DNA of 64,000 nt, taken from NCBI GenBank assembly GCA_963763575.1, contig CAVXPD010000001.1:248001-312000 (forward strand), given 5' to 3'. Source of the stretch: Bog-473 sp963763575 (lineage in GTDB: Bacteria > Actinomycetota > Acidimicrobiia > Acidimicrobiales > RAAP-2). Made by a program: the position numbers and the translations under genes. The notes beneath the pieces are model-generated. The model worked only from the letters and a program-made list of their open reading frames with translations. It made no database searches and was not told where the DNA came from. Below are positions 43,009 to 52,240 of this stretch, piece after piece. How positions within the stretch are numbered: position 1 is the first letter of the stretch; each line of letters starts with the position of its first letter.

Positions 43009-43788
43009 TCAGCCGGCGGCGGCCTCTTCGGCAGTCTTCTTGGAGCGCCCCATGATCTTGCGACCGAGCCACGCCACCGGGTCGTAGCGGGCGTCGACGA
43101 CCCGCTCCTTCATCGGGATGATCCCGTTGTCGGTGATCTTGATGTGCTCGGGGCACACCTCGGTGCAGCACTTGGTGATGTTGCACATGCCGAGGCCCTC
43201 GTCGTGGGCCAGCTCGCGACGGTCTTCGACGTCGAGCGGGTGCATCTCGAGCTCGGCGAAGCGAATGAAGAAGCGGGGTCCGGCGTACTTGGGCTTGTTG
43301 TCCTCGTGGTCGCGGATGACGTGGCAGACGTTCTGGCACATGAAGCACTCGATGCACTTGCGGAACTCCTGGCCGCGCTCGACGTCGATCTGCATCATGC
43401 GGTAGCCGCCCTCGGGCTCGGGTCCCGGCTTGAAGGCCGGGATCGTCTTGGCCACCTCGTAGTTGAAGGAGACGTCCGTCACGAGGTCGCGGATGAGGGG
43501 GAACGTCTTCATGGGTGCGACCGTCACCGGCTCGCCCTCGGGGAGCGTGTCCATGCGCGTCATGCACATGAGGCGCGGCAGGCCGTTGATCTCGGCGGAG
43601 CACGAGCCGCATTTGCCCGCCTTGCAGTTCCAGCGGCACGCCAGGTCGGGCGCCGGCCCGGCCTGGATCCGGTGGATGACGTCGAGCACGACCTCACCCT
43701 CGACGGCGGGCATCACGTAGTCGGTGAAGTCGCCGCCGACCTCGTCGCCGCGCCACACCCGCATCGTCACCTTCTCGGCGTCAGCCAT
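43009..43788 (-). CDS. sdhB: Succinate dehydrogenase/fumarate reductase iron-sulfur subunit
   Basis: A 259-aa subunit with three Fe-S clusters. The plant-type [2Fe-2S] site is CRWNCKAGKCGSCSAEING followed by a Cys in LMCMTR. The [4Fe-4S] and [3Fe-4S] sites are in KCIECFMCQNVCHVI and MCNITKCCTEVCPEH. It passes electrons from the SdhA FAD to the membrane quinone. ATG 43788 lies 5 bp after the sdhA stop. Gene order on the strand is sdhC-sdhA-sdhB. Confidence 0.95.
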   Translation of the reverse strand: MADAEKVTMRVWRGDEVGGDFTDYVMPAVEGEVVLDVIHRIQAGPAPDLACRWNCKAGKCGSCSAEINGLPRLMCMTRMDTLPEGEPVTVAPMKTFPLIRDLVTDVSFNYEVAKTIPAFKPGPEPEGGYRMMQIDVERGQEFRKCIECFMCQNVCHVIRDHEDNKPKYAGPRFFIRFAELEMHPLDVEDRRELAHDEGLGMCNITKCCTEVCPEHIKITDNGIIPMKERVVDARYDPVAWLGRKIMGRSKKTAEEAAAG

Positions 43789-43793
43789 GGCGC

Positions 43794-45701
43794 TCAGTGT
43801 CCTTCCTCGAAGAGCTCGCGCAGCTCGGCCGGCATCACCGGCAGGGGCTCGGGCGCGATGGCGATCGGTGCCAGGAAGCCCCGCTCGCCCGACTGGTTCT
43901 GGACGAAGTTGACCTTGCCCATCTCGGGGTCGGGACCCGGATAGTCCTCCCGCGTATGCCCGCCCCGTGACTCCTTGCGGTTCAACGCGCCCAGGGCCAC
44001 CGCGATCGACGTCGTGATCATCGAGGGCAGGTCGGTGGCCAGGTTCCAGCCCGGGTTGTACTCCTGGCCACCCGTGACCGAGACCTTCGCCGTCTGTTGC
44101 TTGAGGTCCTCGAGCTTGGTCAGTGCCTCCTCGAGCTCGGGCCCGTTGCGGATGATGCCGACGAGCGACTGCATCGTCTCCTGCAGCTCGTGGTGGACGT
44201 CGTAGGGGTTGGGGCCGCCCTCGCGCGCGAACGGCGCGTAGGCATCGTCGATCACCGAGTCGATCTCCGCCTTATCGAGGTGGGGAGCGCCGGCGCGGCC
44301 TTCGGCAAAGTCAGAGGCGCCGATACCGGCGCGGCGGCCGAACACGATGAGGTCCGAGAGCGAGTTTCCCCCGAGACGATTGGCCCCGTGCATGCCGCCG
44401 CCCACCTCGCCGGCGGCGAAGAGCCCCGGCACGGTGGCCGCCTGGGTCTCGGCGTCCACCCGCACACCGCCCATCATGTAGTGGCAGGTCGGCCCGACCT
44501 CCATCGGTTCGGCCGTGATGTCGACGCCGGCCAGCTCCATGAACTGGTGGTACATCGAGGGCAAGCGCCGTCGGATGTACTCGGGGCTGCGGCGGGAGGC
44601 GATGTCGAGGTACACGCCGCCGTGGGGGCTGCCGCGGCCGGCCTTGACCTCGGAGTTGATGGCGCGGGCCACCTCGTCGCGTGGGAGCAGGTCAGGCGTG
44701 CGGCGGTAGTTGATGTGGTCGTCGTACCAGGCGTCGGCCTCTTCCTCGGTGTCCGCCGTCTCGGCCCGGAACATGTCGGCGACGTAGTTGAACATGAAGC
44801 GGGTGCCTTCGGAGTTACGCAGCACACCGCCGTCGCCGCGCACGCCCTCGGTGACCAGGATGCCGCGCACCGACAGCGGCCACACCATGCCGGTCGGGTG
44901 GAACTGGACGCACTCCATGTCGATGACGTCGGCGCCGGCCCAGATGGCCATGGCGTGCCCGTCGCCGACCGACTCCCAGGAGTTGGACGTGTACATCCAC
45001 GACTTGCCGATCGACCCGGTGGCGAGGATCACCGCCTTGGCGGTGAACACGATCATCTTCCCCGTCGGGCGCATGTAGCCGACGGCGCCGCTGACCCGGC
45101 CCTGGTCGTCGTGGAGGAGGCGCAGGATCTTGCACTCCATGAACACGTCGGTGTCCATGGAGACGACCTTCTGCTGCAGCGTGCGGATGAGCTCGAGGCC
45201 GGTGCGGTCCCCGACGTGCGCCAGGCGGGCATAGCGGTGGCCGCCGAAGTCACGCTGGGAGATCCGCCCGTCCTTGGTGCGGTCGAACAGGGCGCCCCAG
45301 CGCTCGAGCTCGTAGACGCGGTCGGGTGCCTCCTGGGCGTGGATCTGGGCCATGCGCCAGTTGTTCAGCATCTTGCCGCCGCGCATCGTGTCGCGGAAGT
45401 GGACCTGCCAGTTGTCCTCCGTCCACACGTTCCCCATCGCGGCCGCCATGCCGCCCTCGGCCATGACCGTGTGCGCCTTGCCCAAGAGCGACTTGCAGAT
45501 CACCGCCGTGCGCAGGCCGCGCTCCTTGGCCTCGATGGTGGCGCGCAAGCCGGCGCCGCCCGCCCCGATGATGATGACGTCGTAGTCACGGGTCTCGTAC
45601 TCGACGCCGTTCGTGGTCGCGCCGTTACCGATGGTGGCGGTACTCGTGGTGTCGGTGGTTTCGGTGGTGTCGGTGGTATCGGTGGTGTCGGTGTCGGTCA
45701 T
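43794..45701 (-). CDS. sdhA: Succinate dehydrogenase flavoprotein subunit
   Basis: A 635-aa FAD subunit. The dinucleotide site is DVIIIGAGGAGLRATIEAKE and the His that binds FAD covalently is in KSLLGKAHTVMAEGGMAAAM. The active-site Arg/His region is SMYHQFMELAGVDI and EVGPTCHYMMGGVRVD, and GANRLGGNSLSDLIVFGRRA is present. ATG 45701 is used. The N-terminus is an odd low-complexity Thr/Asp tract (TDTDTTDTTDTTETTDTTST) encoded by a GGTGTC-type repeat, so the start may vary in length between strains. sdhB follows by 5 bp. Confidence 0.95.
   Translation of the reverse strand: MTDTDTTDTTDTTETTDTTSTATIGNGATTNGVEYETRDYDVIIIGAGGAGLRATIEAKERGLRTAVICKSLLGKAHTVMAEGGMAAAMGNVWTEDNWQVHFRDTMRGGKMLNNWRMAQIHAQEAPDRVYELERWGALFDRTKDGRISQRDFGGHRYARLAHVGDRTGLELIRTLQQKVVSMDTDVFMECKILRLLHDDQGRVSGAVGYMRPTGKMIVFTAKAVILATGSIGKSWMYTSNSWESVGDGHAMAIWAGADVIDMECVQFHPTGMVWPLSVRGILVTEGVRGDGGVLRNSEGTRFMFNYVADMFRAETADTEEEADAWYDDHINYRRTPDLLPRDEVARAINSEVKAGRGSPHGGVYLDIASRRSPEYIRRRLPSMYHQFMELAGVDITAEPMEVGPTCHYMMGGVRVDAETQAATVPGLFAAGEVGGGMHGANRLGGNSLSDLIVFGRRAGIGASDFAEGRAGAPHLDKAEIDSVIDDAYAPFAREGGPNPYDVHHELQETMQSLVGIIRNGPELEEALTKLEDLKQQTAKVSVTGGQEYNPGWNLATDLPSMITTSIAVALGALNRKESRGGHTREDYPGPDPEMGKVNFVQNQSGERGFLAPIAIAPEPLPVMPAELRELFEEGH
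45640..45700. repeat. GGTGTCGGTGGT-type microsatellite at the sdhA 5' end
   Basis: About 60 bases of repeated ggtgtcggtggt/ggtatcggtggt triplet units. On the minus strand they encode the TDTT repeats at the sdhA N-terminus. Confidence 0.75.
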
Positions 45702-45714
45702 GGGCCGCGCCCTC

Positions 45715-46542
45715 CTAGAAGTGGAAGCCGGGGTCGTGGATGGTGCCACTCGCCACGAGGCGCACATAGAGGTCGGCCACCGCCACCATGACGAGGCTGG
45801 CCCACGCGATCCGCATGTGGTTGGCGTTGAGCGGGGTCACCGCCTTCCAGAGCCTGTAGCGGACGGGGTGCTTGGCGAAGGAGCGCACCTGGCCGCCACA
45901 GAAGTGCCGGCAGGCGTGACAGGAGAGGCTGTAGAGCCAGAGGAACGCGGCGTTGACGCACAGCACGACGGTGCCGACGCTGATGCCGATCCCGACGCCG
46001 GGCTGGCGGAAGGCCTCGATCGCGTCGTAGGTCAAGATGCAGTTGAAGATCAGCAGGAGCCAGAAGAAGTAGCGGTGGATGTTCTGGAGGATCAGCGGGA
46101 AGCGGGCCTCGCCGCTGTAGCTCCCGTGGGCGTCGGCCACGGCGCACGCCGGGGGAGACCACCAGAACGACCGGTAGTAGGCCTTGCGGTAGTAGTAGCA
46201 GGTGAGGCGGAAACCGAGCGGGAAGATCAGGATGAGCAGCGCCGGCGAGTAGTTCCAGAACGGCAGCGTCCCGAGCGCATGGCTCCCGGGCACGCAGCTG
46301 TTGGCGATGCAGGGGGAGTAGAACGGCGAGATCAGGTTGCGGTGCAGGTCGGGCCCGGCGAAGTAGTCCTTGCCGACGAAGGCGGCCCAGGTCGAATAGG
46401 CGACGAACAACGTGAGGACCGTCACGGTGATCACCGGCTCGACCCACCAGTTGTCCTTGCGCAGGGTCGAGACGTCGGGACCACTCCGCTCGGTCCCGAT
46501 GGCCACCGGTGTGGTCGTTGGGCTCTCCGCCGTCGTCGTCAC
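45715..46542 (-). CDS. sdhC: Succinate dehydrogenase membrane anchor, Sdh1-like (SdhC)
   Basis: A 275-aa membrane subunit with about five hydrophobic helices, a single anchor rather than the usual SdhC/SdhD pair. Size and order match the mycobacterial Sdh1 anchor. It has several Cys/His groups: SPCIANSCVPG, LTCYYYRKAYY and SLSCHACRHFCGG. Cys/His residues in that complex hold a membrane-embedded Rieske-type cluster, and the C-H-x-C-x-H pattern here fits one. GTG 46542 follows GAGGAGG closely (46548-46554); an in-frame upstream ATG at 46590 is less likely. Confidence 0.85.
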   Translation of the reverse strand: MTTTAESPTTTPVAIGTERSGPDVSTLRKDNWWVEPVITVTVLTLFVAYSTWAAFVGKDYFAGPDLHRNLISPFYSPCIANSCVPGSHALGTLPFWNYSPALLILIFPLGFRLTCYYYRKAYYRSFWWSPPACAVADAHGSYSGEARFPLILQNIHRYFFWLLLIFNCILTYDAIEAFRQPGVGIGISVGTVVLCVNAAFLWLYSLSCHACRHFCGGQVRSFAKHPVRYRLWKAVTPLNANHMRIAWASLVMVAVADLYVRLVASGTIHDPGFHF

Positions 46543-46735
46543 TGAGACCTCCTCGGCTCGGCGGCCGGTGCAGCAGGTCGCGGCCGCCAAATCATCTCAG
46601 ACCGCTCCTGCGGCTCGCTCCGGCGCCGGTCGGGCGCGGGTCCTGCACGCGCCTGACGATATGGTCAGGTCTGTCGTGGCGTCAAAGACATAAAAGGCAT
46701 GATATTGAGAGTTTTTCGCTACTAATCTCGGTGGT

Positions 46736-47638
46736 ATGCAGCTGCAGCAGCTGGCCTACGCGCTGGCGGTGGCCGAGGAGGGGAGCTTCACCCGGGCGGC
46801 CGACCGCCTGCACCTGGCCCAACCCTCTCTCTCGCGCCAGATCCGCGTGCTCGAGCACGAGCTCGGGGTGCTCCTCTTCAACCGGGGCCCCGGACAGGGG
46901 CGGGTCACGCTGACCGCCGACGGGGCGGCGCTCCTGCCGTTCATGCAGAGGGTGCTGTCGGACGTGGAGGCCACCGGTGCCGAAGCGAGGGCGCTGTCGG
47001 GCATGGCCCGGGGGCGGCTCGCGATCGGAGCCACGCCCAGCCTGATCACGAGCGTCCTGGCGCCCACGCTGGTCGAGTTCCACGCCAGCCACCCCGGCAT
47101 CGACCTGTCGGTGGTGGAAGGGGGCTCCCACCAGCTCGTGCCCCAGGTGGCGGCGGGCGAGGTCGACCTCGCGTTGGTGGTGTTGCCGGTGACCGACCCG
47201 TTGGTGGTGACCACGCCGCTCTTCGACGACCCCCTCGTGCTCGCCACGGCGTCGGACCATCCGCTGGCCGGGCGGGACCGGGTCCAGGTGCGCGAGCTCG
47301 ACGGCGTGGACCTCGTGATGTTCCGGGAGGGCTACGACCTGCGCGACGTCACGTTGGAGGCGTGCGCGGAGGCGGGCGTATCGCCGCACTTGGTCAGCGA
47401 GGGCGGCGAGATGGCGGGAGTGCTGTCCTTCGTCGCCGCCGGGCTCGGCGCCGCCGTCGTGCCGGCAATCGCGCTCCCCACCGACGGCTCGCTCGTGGGC
47501 ATCCCCTTCACGGGCCCCAGGCTGAGCAGGACCGTGGCGCTCGCGCAGCGGGGCGACCGGACGCTGGCCCGGCCCGCCCGGGCGCTGGCCGACCAGTTGG
47601 CGGTGCGGTTCGCCGTCACGCCGGGTCGAGGTCGCTGA
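46736..47638 (+). CDS. LysR-family transcriptional regulator
   Basis: A 300-aa LTTR. The winged-helix DNA-binding region is AVAEEGSFTRAADRLHLAQP followed by SLSRQIRVLEHELGVLLFNR. The effector domain begins at GRLAIGATPSLITSVLAPTL. ATG 46736 lies 193 bp from the divergent sdhC start, so it may control sdh and itself. The gap is relatively AT-rich (around ACATAAAAGGCATGATATTG), so promoters probably lie there; I could not fix a T-N11-A box with certainty. Confidence 0.9.
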   Translation: MQLQQLAYALAVAEEGSFTRAADRLHLAQPSLSRQIRVLEHELGVLLFNRGPGQGRVTLTADGAALLPFMQRVLSDVEATGAEARALSGMARGRLAIGATPSLITSVLAPTLVEFHASHPGIDLSVVEGGSHQLVPQVAAGEVDLALVVLPVTDPLVVTTPLFDDPLVLATASDHPLAGRDRVQVRELDGVDLVMFREGYDLRDVTLEACAEAGVSPHLVSEGGEMAGVLSFVAAGLGAAVVPAIALPTDGSLVGIPFTGPRLSRTVALAQRGDRTLARPARALADQLAVRFAVTPGRGR

Positions 47639-47943
47639 CGCACGAGGCGAACGGCCGGCCAGGTGCCCGGACCGAAGCTCAGGCGCCATAACCATTAACG
47701 CGCCCGTTTATAAACAGATGGTGGAAAGTTCCAGCGACACCAGCGGGACGTCTGGAGGGATTCACGAAGAAGCGAGGTCAGCGGCTCCTCCAACGTTGAC
47801 GCCGCGACAGAGCGCCGTCGATGACTTCGATCGACGTGCGGCGACCAGGGTCAAGGCCAAACGCAACAGAGTGGAGGCGCACCCGGCGATTCCGCCGCGC
47901 CCAGCGCGCCATCGCCGAGGCACGCAGCGTAGGCTCGGTCCGC
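47639..47943. other. Intergenic region with a 10-bp palindrome upstream of the AAA/VWA pair
   Basis: About 305 bp. A perfect palindrome GTTTATAAAC at 47706-47715 stands in an AT-rich island (ATAACCATTAACG..) within GC-rich DNA and could be a -10/operator region for the AAA gene. The frame of the AAA gene is open upstream to 47821, but that stretch is Arg-rich and likely non-coding. No terminator seen for the LysR gene. Confidence 0.4.
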
Positions 47944-49419
47944 ATGGACGATTCCTCTCACTTCGATCCTTCCGCGACCCCGCACCCGGGCGGGTTGAAG
48001 CCGCCGCCTGACCTGCCGACGTCGATCGCCGACCTCCGCGCCTCGGGGTGGGAGTCGTTGTCGGTCGCCGAGGAGATGCGAGCCAACACCGAGAAGGCGA
48101 TCGCGGCCGGCACCCCGCTCGTCCCCGGCATCTATGGCTTCGACGAGACGGTCGTCCCGCAGCTCGAGAACGCCATCCTGGCCGGGCACGACATCATCCT
48201 CCTCGGCGAGCGCGGCCAGGCGAAGACCCGCGTCATCCGTTCCATGGTCGGGCTGCTCGACGAGTGGACGCCCATCGTGGCCGGCTCCGAGATCAACGAC
48301 GACCCGTACCGTCCGGTGTCGCGCTACGCGATCGATCTCGTCGACGAGCTCGGCGACGCCACGTCGATCGTGTGGGTGCACCGGTCGCAGCGCTACGGCG
48401 AGAAGCTTGCGACGCCCGACACCTCCATCGCCGACCTGATCGGCGAGGTCGACCCGATCAAGATCGCCGAGGGCCGCTACCTGAGCGACGAGCTCGCCCT
48501 GCACTACGGGCTCATCCCCCGCGTCAACCGCGGCATCTTCGCGATGAACGAGCTGCCGGACCTCTCCGAGCGCATCCAGGTCGGCCTGCTCAACATCCTC
48601 GAGGAGCGCGACGTGCAGATCCGGGGGCACCGCATCCGGCTGCCGCTCGACATCATGCTCGTGGCCACGGCCAACCCCGAGGACTACACCAACCGCGGCC
48701 GGATCATCACACCGCTCAAGGACCGCTTCGGCGCTCAGATCCGCACCCACTACCCGTTCGAGACCAAGACCGAGGTCCGGATCATGGAGGGCGAGGCCGA
48801 CCTCCCGACGGCCGGCGTGCCCGTCGTCGTGCCGCCCTTCATGAAGGAGATCGTGGCCGAGCTCAGCCAGCTGGCCCGGCGCAGCACGCACCTCAACCAG
48901 CGCAGCGGCGTGTCGGTCCGACTCTCCATCGCCAACTACGAGACCCTCGTCGCCTCCGCGATCCGCCGGGCGCTCCGGACCGGCGAGCCGGTGGCCGTGC
49001 CGCGCATCAGCGACCTCTCCTCGCTGGTCCCGTCGACCCAAGGCAAGATCGAGGTCGAGGCCATGGAAGAGGGGCACGAGGACGAAGTCGTGGCCCAGCT
49101 GGTCGCGGCGGCCACCCTCGCCGTCTTCCGCCGGCGGGTCACGCTCGACGACCCGCAGTCGATCGTCGGCGCGTTCCACGACCAGCTCGTGGTGCACGTG
49201 GGCGACGACCTGCCGAGCCCGGCGTACCTGGCCGTGCTGGCGGAGATGCCCGAGCTCGAGCCACCCACGCGCAAGCTGGCCGGGCCCGAGGCGGCCGAGG
49301 CCGAGTCACCGGCCCTCATGGCCTCCGCCCTCGAGTTCCTCCTCGAAGGGCTCCACCTGACCAAGCGGCTGAACAAGGACGCCTCCGGCGCCCGTGCCCT
49401 GTACCGCAGCCGCAAGTAG
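47944..49419 (+). CDS. AAA+ ATPase, magnesium-chelatase-subunit-I / MoxR-like
   Basis: A 491-aa AAA+ protein. Walker A is the variant ILLGERGQAKTRVIRSM, Walker B is in GIFAMNELPDLSERIQVGLL, and sensor 1 is MLVATANPEDYTNRGRIITP. The insertion before Walker B and the order resemble ChlI/BchI and RavA/MoxR proteins. It lies 6 bp upstream of a VWA-domain gene, the usual pair for such ATPases, which act as chaperone-like remodelers or metal inserters. ATG 47944 is preferred to 47821. Confidence 0.85.
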   Translation: MDDSSHFDPSATPHPGGLKPPPDLPTSIADLRASGWESLSVAEEMRANTEKAIAAGTPLVPGIYGFDETVVPQLENAILAGHDIILLGERGQAKTRVIRSMVGLLDEWTPIVAGSEINDDPYRPVSRYAIDLVDELGDATSIVWVHRSQRYGEKLATPDTSIADLIGEVDPIKIAEGRYLSDELALHYGLIPRVNRGIFAMNELPDLSERIQVGLLNILEERDVQIRGHRIRLPLDIMLVATANPEDYTNRGRIITPLKDRFGAQIRTHYPFETKTEVRIMEGEADLPTAGVPVVVPPFMKEIVAELSQLARRSTHLNQRSGVSVRLSIANYETLVASAIRRALRTGEPVAVPRISDLSSLVPSTQGKIEVEAMEEGHEDEVVAQLVAAATLAVFRRRVTLDDPQSIVGAFHDQLVVHVGDDLPSPAYLAVLAEMPELEPPTRKLAGPEAAEAESPALMASALEFLLEGLHLTKRLNKDASGARALYRSRK

Positions 49420-49425
49420 GCACCG

Positions 49426-51432
49426 ATGAGCGCCCGCTACGACTACTCGGAATGGGACGGCACCCAGCAGTTCTCCGACCTCGACCCCGACGACCTCCTG
49501 GCCGGGCTCACCGACGACCTGCTGGCGGGCGGCGACCTCGACGACGCGCTGCGCCGGCTCCTGCGGTCCGGGTTCCGGACGGCTGACGGCGACGACGTGG
49601 CCGGGCTCCGGGACCTGCTCGACCAGCTGCGCCGGCGCCGCCAGGAGATGCTCGCCGAGGGAGATCCCGACGGCCGCATGGCGGAGCTGAGCCAGCAGCT
49701 CGACGAGATCGAGCAGGACGAGCGCGCCGCCATCGACGAGCTCGTCGACGAGGCGAGCGCGAGTGGCGACCAGCGCCGGGCCGAGGTGACCGACGACGTC
49801 GCCACCGAGCGGCGCATGGCCCTGGACCTGCAGCCCGACGACCCGGCCGGGCGAATCCAGTCGCTGCAGCACTACGACTTCGTCTCGTCAGAAGCGCGCG
49901 AGCGTTTCGAGGAGCTGGTCGAGGAGCTGCGCCGCGAGATGGCCGACACGTTCTTCGAGGGTGCGTCGGACGCGCTCTCGAACATGAGCCCCGAGCAGAT
50001 GGCCCGCATGCGCGACGCGTACGACGCGCTGAACCGCATGCTCGAGCAACGTGAGCGCGGTGAGGAGCTCGACCCCAGCTTCGAAGAGTTCATGGCCAAC
50101 TTCGGCGACATGTTCCCGGGCAACCCGCAGACGCTCGACGAACTGCTCGAGCAGCTGGCCGAGCGTATGGCGGCCGCACAGGCCGTCTGGAACTCCCTGA
50201 GCCCCGAGCAGCAGGCCCAGCTCAGCCAGCTCATGGAGGCGGTCCTCGAGGACATGGACCTGCGCTGGCAGGTCGAGCGCCTGGCGGAGAACCTGCAGCG
50301 CGCCTTCCCCGAGGCGGGCTGGCAGCGGTCCTACGACTTCGATGGCGAGGGGCCCATGAGCCTCAATCGGGCCACGGACCTCGCCAGCCAGCTCAGCCAG
50401 CTCGACCGCATGGAGGAGGTGCTGCAGTCCGCGTCGACACCGGCCGCCCTCGGTGAGATCGACCTCGATCAGGTCAAGCAGCACATGGGCGAGGACGCCG
50501 CCCGCGCCCTCGACCGCCTGGCCAACCTGACCAAGACGCTGGCCGACGCGGGGCTGATCGAGCAGCAGGGCGGGAACATCGAGCTCACGCCCCGCGGCGT
50601 CCGGCGGCTGGGCCAGAAGGCGCTGGCCGACCTCTTCGGCCAGATCAACAAGGACCGCATCGGCGACCACTCGGCCGTGCGCACCGGCGCCGGCCACGAC
50701 CGCGAGGAGACGACGAAGCCCTACGAGTACGGCGACCCGATGAACCTGCACCTCTCGACGACGGTGCACAACGCGGTCCGCCGCAGCGGCTCGGGCGTGC
50801 CGGTCCGCCTCTCCCCCGAGGACTTCGAGGTGGTGGAAGTCGAGGCGCTGTCGCGCAGCGCGACGGTGCTGTGCGTGGACCTCTCCATGTCGATGCCGAT
50901 GCGCGACAACTTCGTGCCGGCCAAGCGCATGGCGATGGCGCTCCAGACCCTCATCTCGAGCAAGTTCCCCCGGGACTTCCTCGGCATCATCGGCTTCTCC
51001 GAGGTCGCCCGCGAGATACGTCCCGACGAGATCCCCACCGCCATGTGGGACTACGTCTACGGCACCAACCTGCAGCACGCGCTCGCTCTGTCCCGGCGCA
51101 TGCTGGCGCACCAGCACGGCACCAAGCAGATCATCGTGGTGACCGACGGCGAGCCGACCGCGCACGTCGACGACTACGGCGAGGTGTTCTTCAACTACCC
51201 GCCCGTTCCCGAGACCTTGCGCCGCACCATGGCCGAGGTCATCCGCTGCACGCGGGCCGGGATCGTGATCAACACGTTCGCCCTCGACCTCCAACGCACG
51301 CACTACCCCTTCGTGGAGCAGATCGCCCGGGTCAACGGCGGCCGGACCTTCTACACCACCCCCGACGCGCTCGGGGGCTACGTGCTGGTCGACTTCCTCC
51401 AGCACCGCCGGGTCCTGCGTCCCGCCGGCTGA
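49426..51432 (+). CDS. VWA-domain protein, partner of the AAA ATPase
   Basis: A 668-aa protein. The C-terminal ~200 residues form a von Willebrand A domain with the MIDAS motif VDLSMSMPMRDN (D-x-S-x-S), a mid-domain element FLGIIGFSEVARE and VVTDGEPTAHVDD. The N-terminal 450 residues are mostly acidic helices with coiled-coil character (LRDLLDQLRRRRQEMLAEGD, QLDEIEQDERAAIDELVDEA). It is likely a client-binding subunit moved by the ATPase. ATG 49426 follows the AAA stop by 6 bp. There is no signal peptide. Confidence 0.85.
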   Translation: MSARYDYSEWDGTQQFSDLDPDDLLAGLTDDLLAGGDLDDALRRLLRSGFRTADGDDVAGLRDLLDQLRRRRQEMLAEGDPDGRMAELSQQLDEIEQDERAAIDELVDEASASGDQRRAEVTDDVATERRMALDLQPDDPAGRIQSLQHYDFVSSEARERFEELVEELRREMADTFFEGASDALSNMSPEQMARMRDAYDALNRMLEQRERGEELDPSFEEFMANFGDMFPGNPQTLDELLEQLAERMAAAQAVWNSLSPEQQAQLSQLMEAVLEDMDLRWQVERLAENLQRAFPEAGWQRSYDFDGEGPMSLNRATDLASQLSQLDRMEEVLQSASTPAALGEIDLDQVKQHMGEDAARALDRLANLTKTLADAGLIEQQGGNIELTPRGVRRLGQKALADLFGQINKDRIGDHSAVRTGAGHDREETTKPYEYGDPMNLHLSTTVHNAVRRSGSGVPVRLSPEDFEVVEVEALSRSATVLCVDLSMSMPMRDNFVPAKRMAMALQTLISSKFPRDFLGIIGFSEVAREIRPDEIPTAMWDYVYGTNLQHALALSRRMLAHQHGTKQIIVVTDGEPTAHVDDYGEVFFNYPPVPETLRRTMAEVIRCTRAGIVINTFALDLQRTHYPFVEQIARVNGGRTFYTTPDALGGYVLVDFLQHRRVLRPAG

Positions 51433-51586
51433 CGGTCGTCCCCTTCGACCGTTCCACCGCGCGGCACCGCCGGGCCCGTCCCGGCGGCCGGACCCGTTCT
51501 CGAGACGAGTGCTTCGGGCGCGCCCTCGAACGGCACCGCGCCGGTCGGATCGGCGGTCTGCGGCCGGGTGGGCGGGTGGACCGGCT

Positions 51587-52024
51587 TCAGCGGGTCAGCT
51601 GACCCAGGTCGAAGTAGTCGCGCCAGGCGGTGATGGCCACGTCGTGGACCTCGCAGATCCCCATCACCGGGAGCGAGATCGTCCGCTCCTCGCCGACGAA
51701 ATGGTCGACCCGCTCGGTCATCACGAACGCGCCGTCCGCCAGGAGGTGGCGCAGGTCGACCGACACCTCGCCTCCCATGGCCATGAGGCCGGCGAGCTCG
51801 ATCTCGATGGCCGGCCGCCCCCGGACCTGGTCGAGCGGGATGTTGTGGTACACGGCGTCGGGAGCGAAGAAGCCGGCCACCTGCGCCGCGTCGGCCTCGG
51901 GCCACGACGCGACGAACACCGCGATGAATTCCCTGACGACGCTCTCGGGAGTCCGGGCCACTGGCTGCACCTCCGCCGTGACCAGGATCGCAGGATTTGC
52001 CCGCCAATTGCTCGGGTTTCGCAT
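51587..52024 (-). CDS. Limonene-1,2-epoxide hydrolase-like (SnoaL fold) protein
   Basis: A 146-aa NTF2-like protein. The epoxide hydrolase triad is visible: Arg and Asp in MTERVDHF, and Asp in ITAWRDYFDLGQL. It also has VVREFIAVFVASWPEADAAQ for the first helix and APDAVYHNIPL. The start is uncertain: ATG 52024, or the GTG at 51970. Many relatives hydrolyse small epoxides. It stands alone between the VWA gene and the WhiB gene. Confidence 0.75.
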   Translation of the reverse strand: MRNPSNWRANPAILVTAEVQPVARTPESVVREFIAVFVASWPEADAAQVAGFFAPDAVYHNIPLDQVRGRPAIEIELAGLMAMGGEVSVDLRHLLADGAFVMTERVDHFVGEERTISLPVMGICEVHDVAITAWRDYFDLGQLTR

Positions 52025-52181
52025 TGATGCGCTGCTCAGGCGCACCGAACGCGCCGTAGGCCCATCTGAACAGGGGTGACGCGCCGTTATCCACACCCGA
52101 TCCGGCTGGCATGCACACGTTTTTTGCCTGAGTCGAAATTTGGGCCTTGCGCACGCCCGCGAGAGTGGTCAAAGATGTTTC

Positions 52182-52195
52182 TTACATCGCTGTAA
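52182..52195. promoter_or_regulatory. Palindrome TTACA-tcgc-TGTAA upstream of whiB-like gene
   Basis: A perfect 5-bp inverted repeat with a 4-base centre (52182-52195), 45 bases before the GTG of the WhiB gene. It overlaps a second repeat GATGT-ttctt-ACATC (52174-52188). The overlap of two dyads and the AT content suggest an operator or promoter element. Confidence 0.5.
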
Positions 52196-52240
52196 CTACA
52201 ACGGTGCCATCCTTTGAGGGCGAGAAGGGGGGCGAACCAA

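Noticed and set aside
46543..46735. LysR T-N11-A operator between sdhC and the LysR gene
   Set aside because: Several T..A pairs exist in the AT-rich stretch, but none has convincing dyad arms, so no site is listed.
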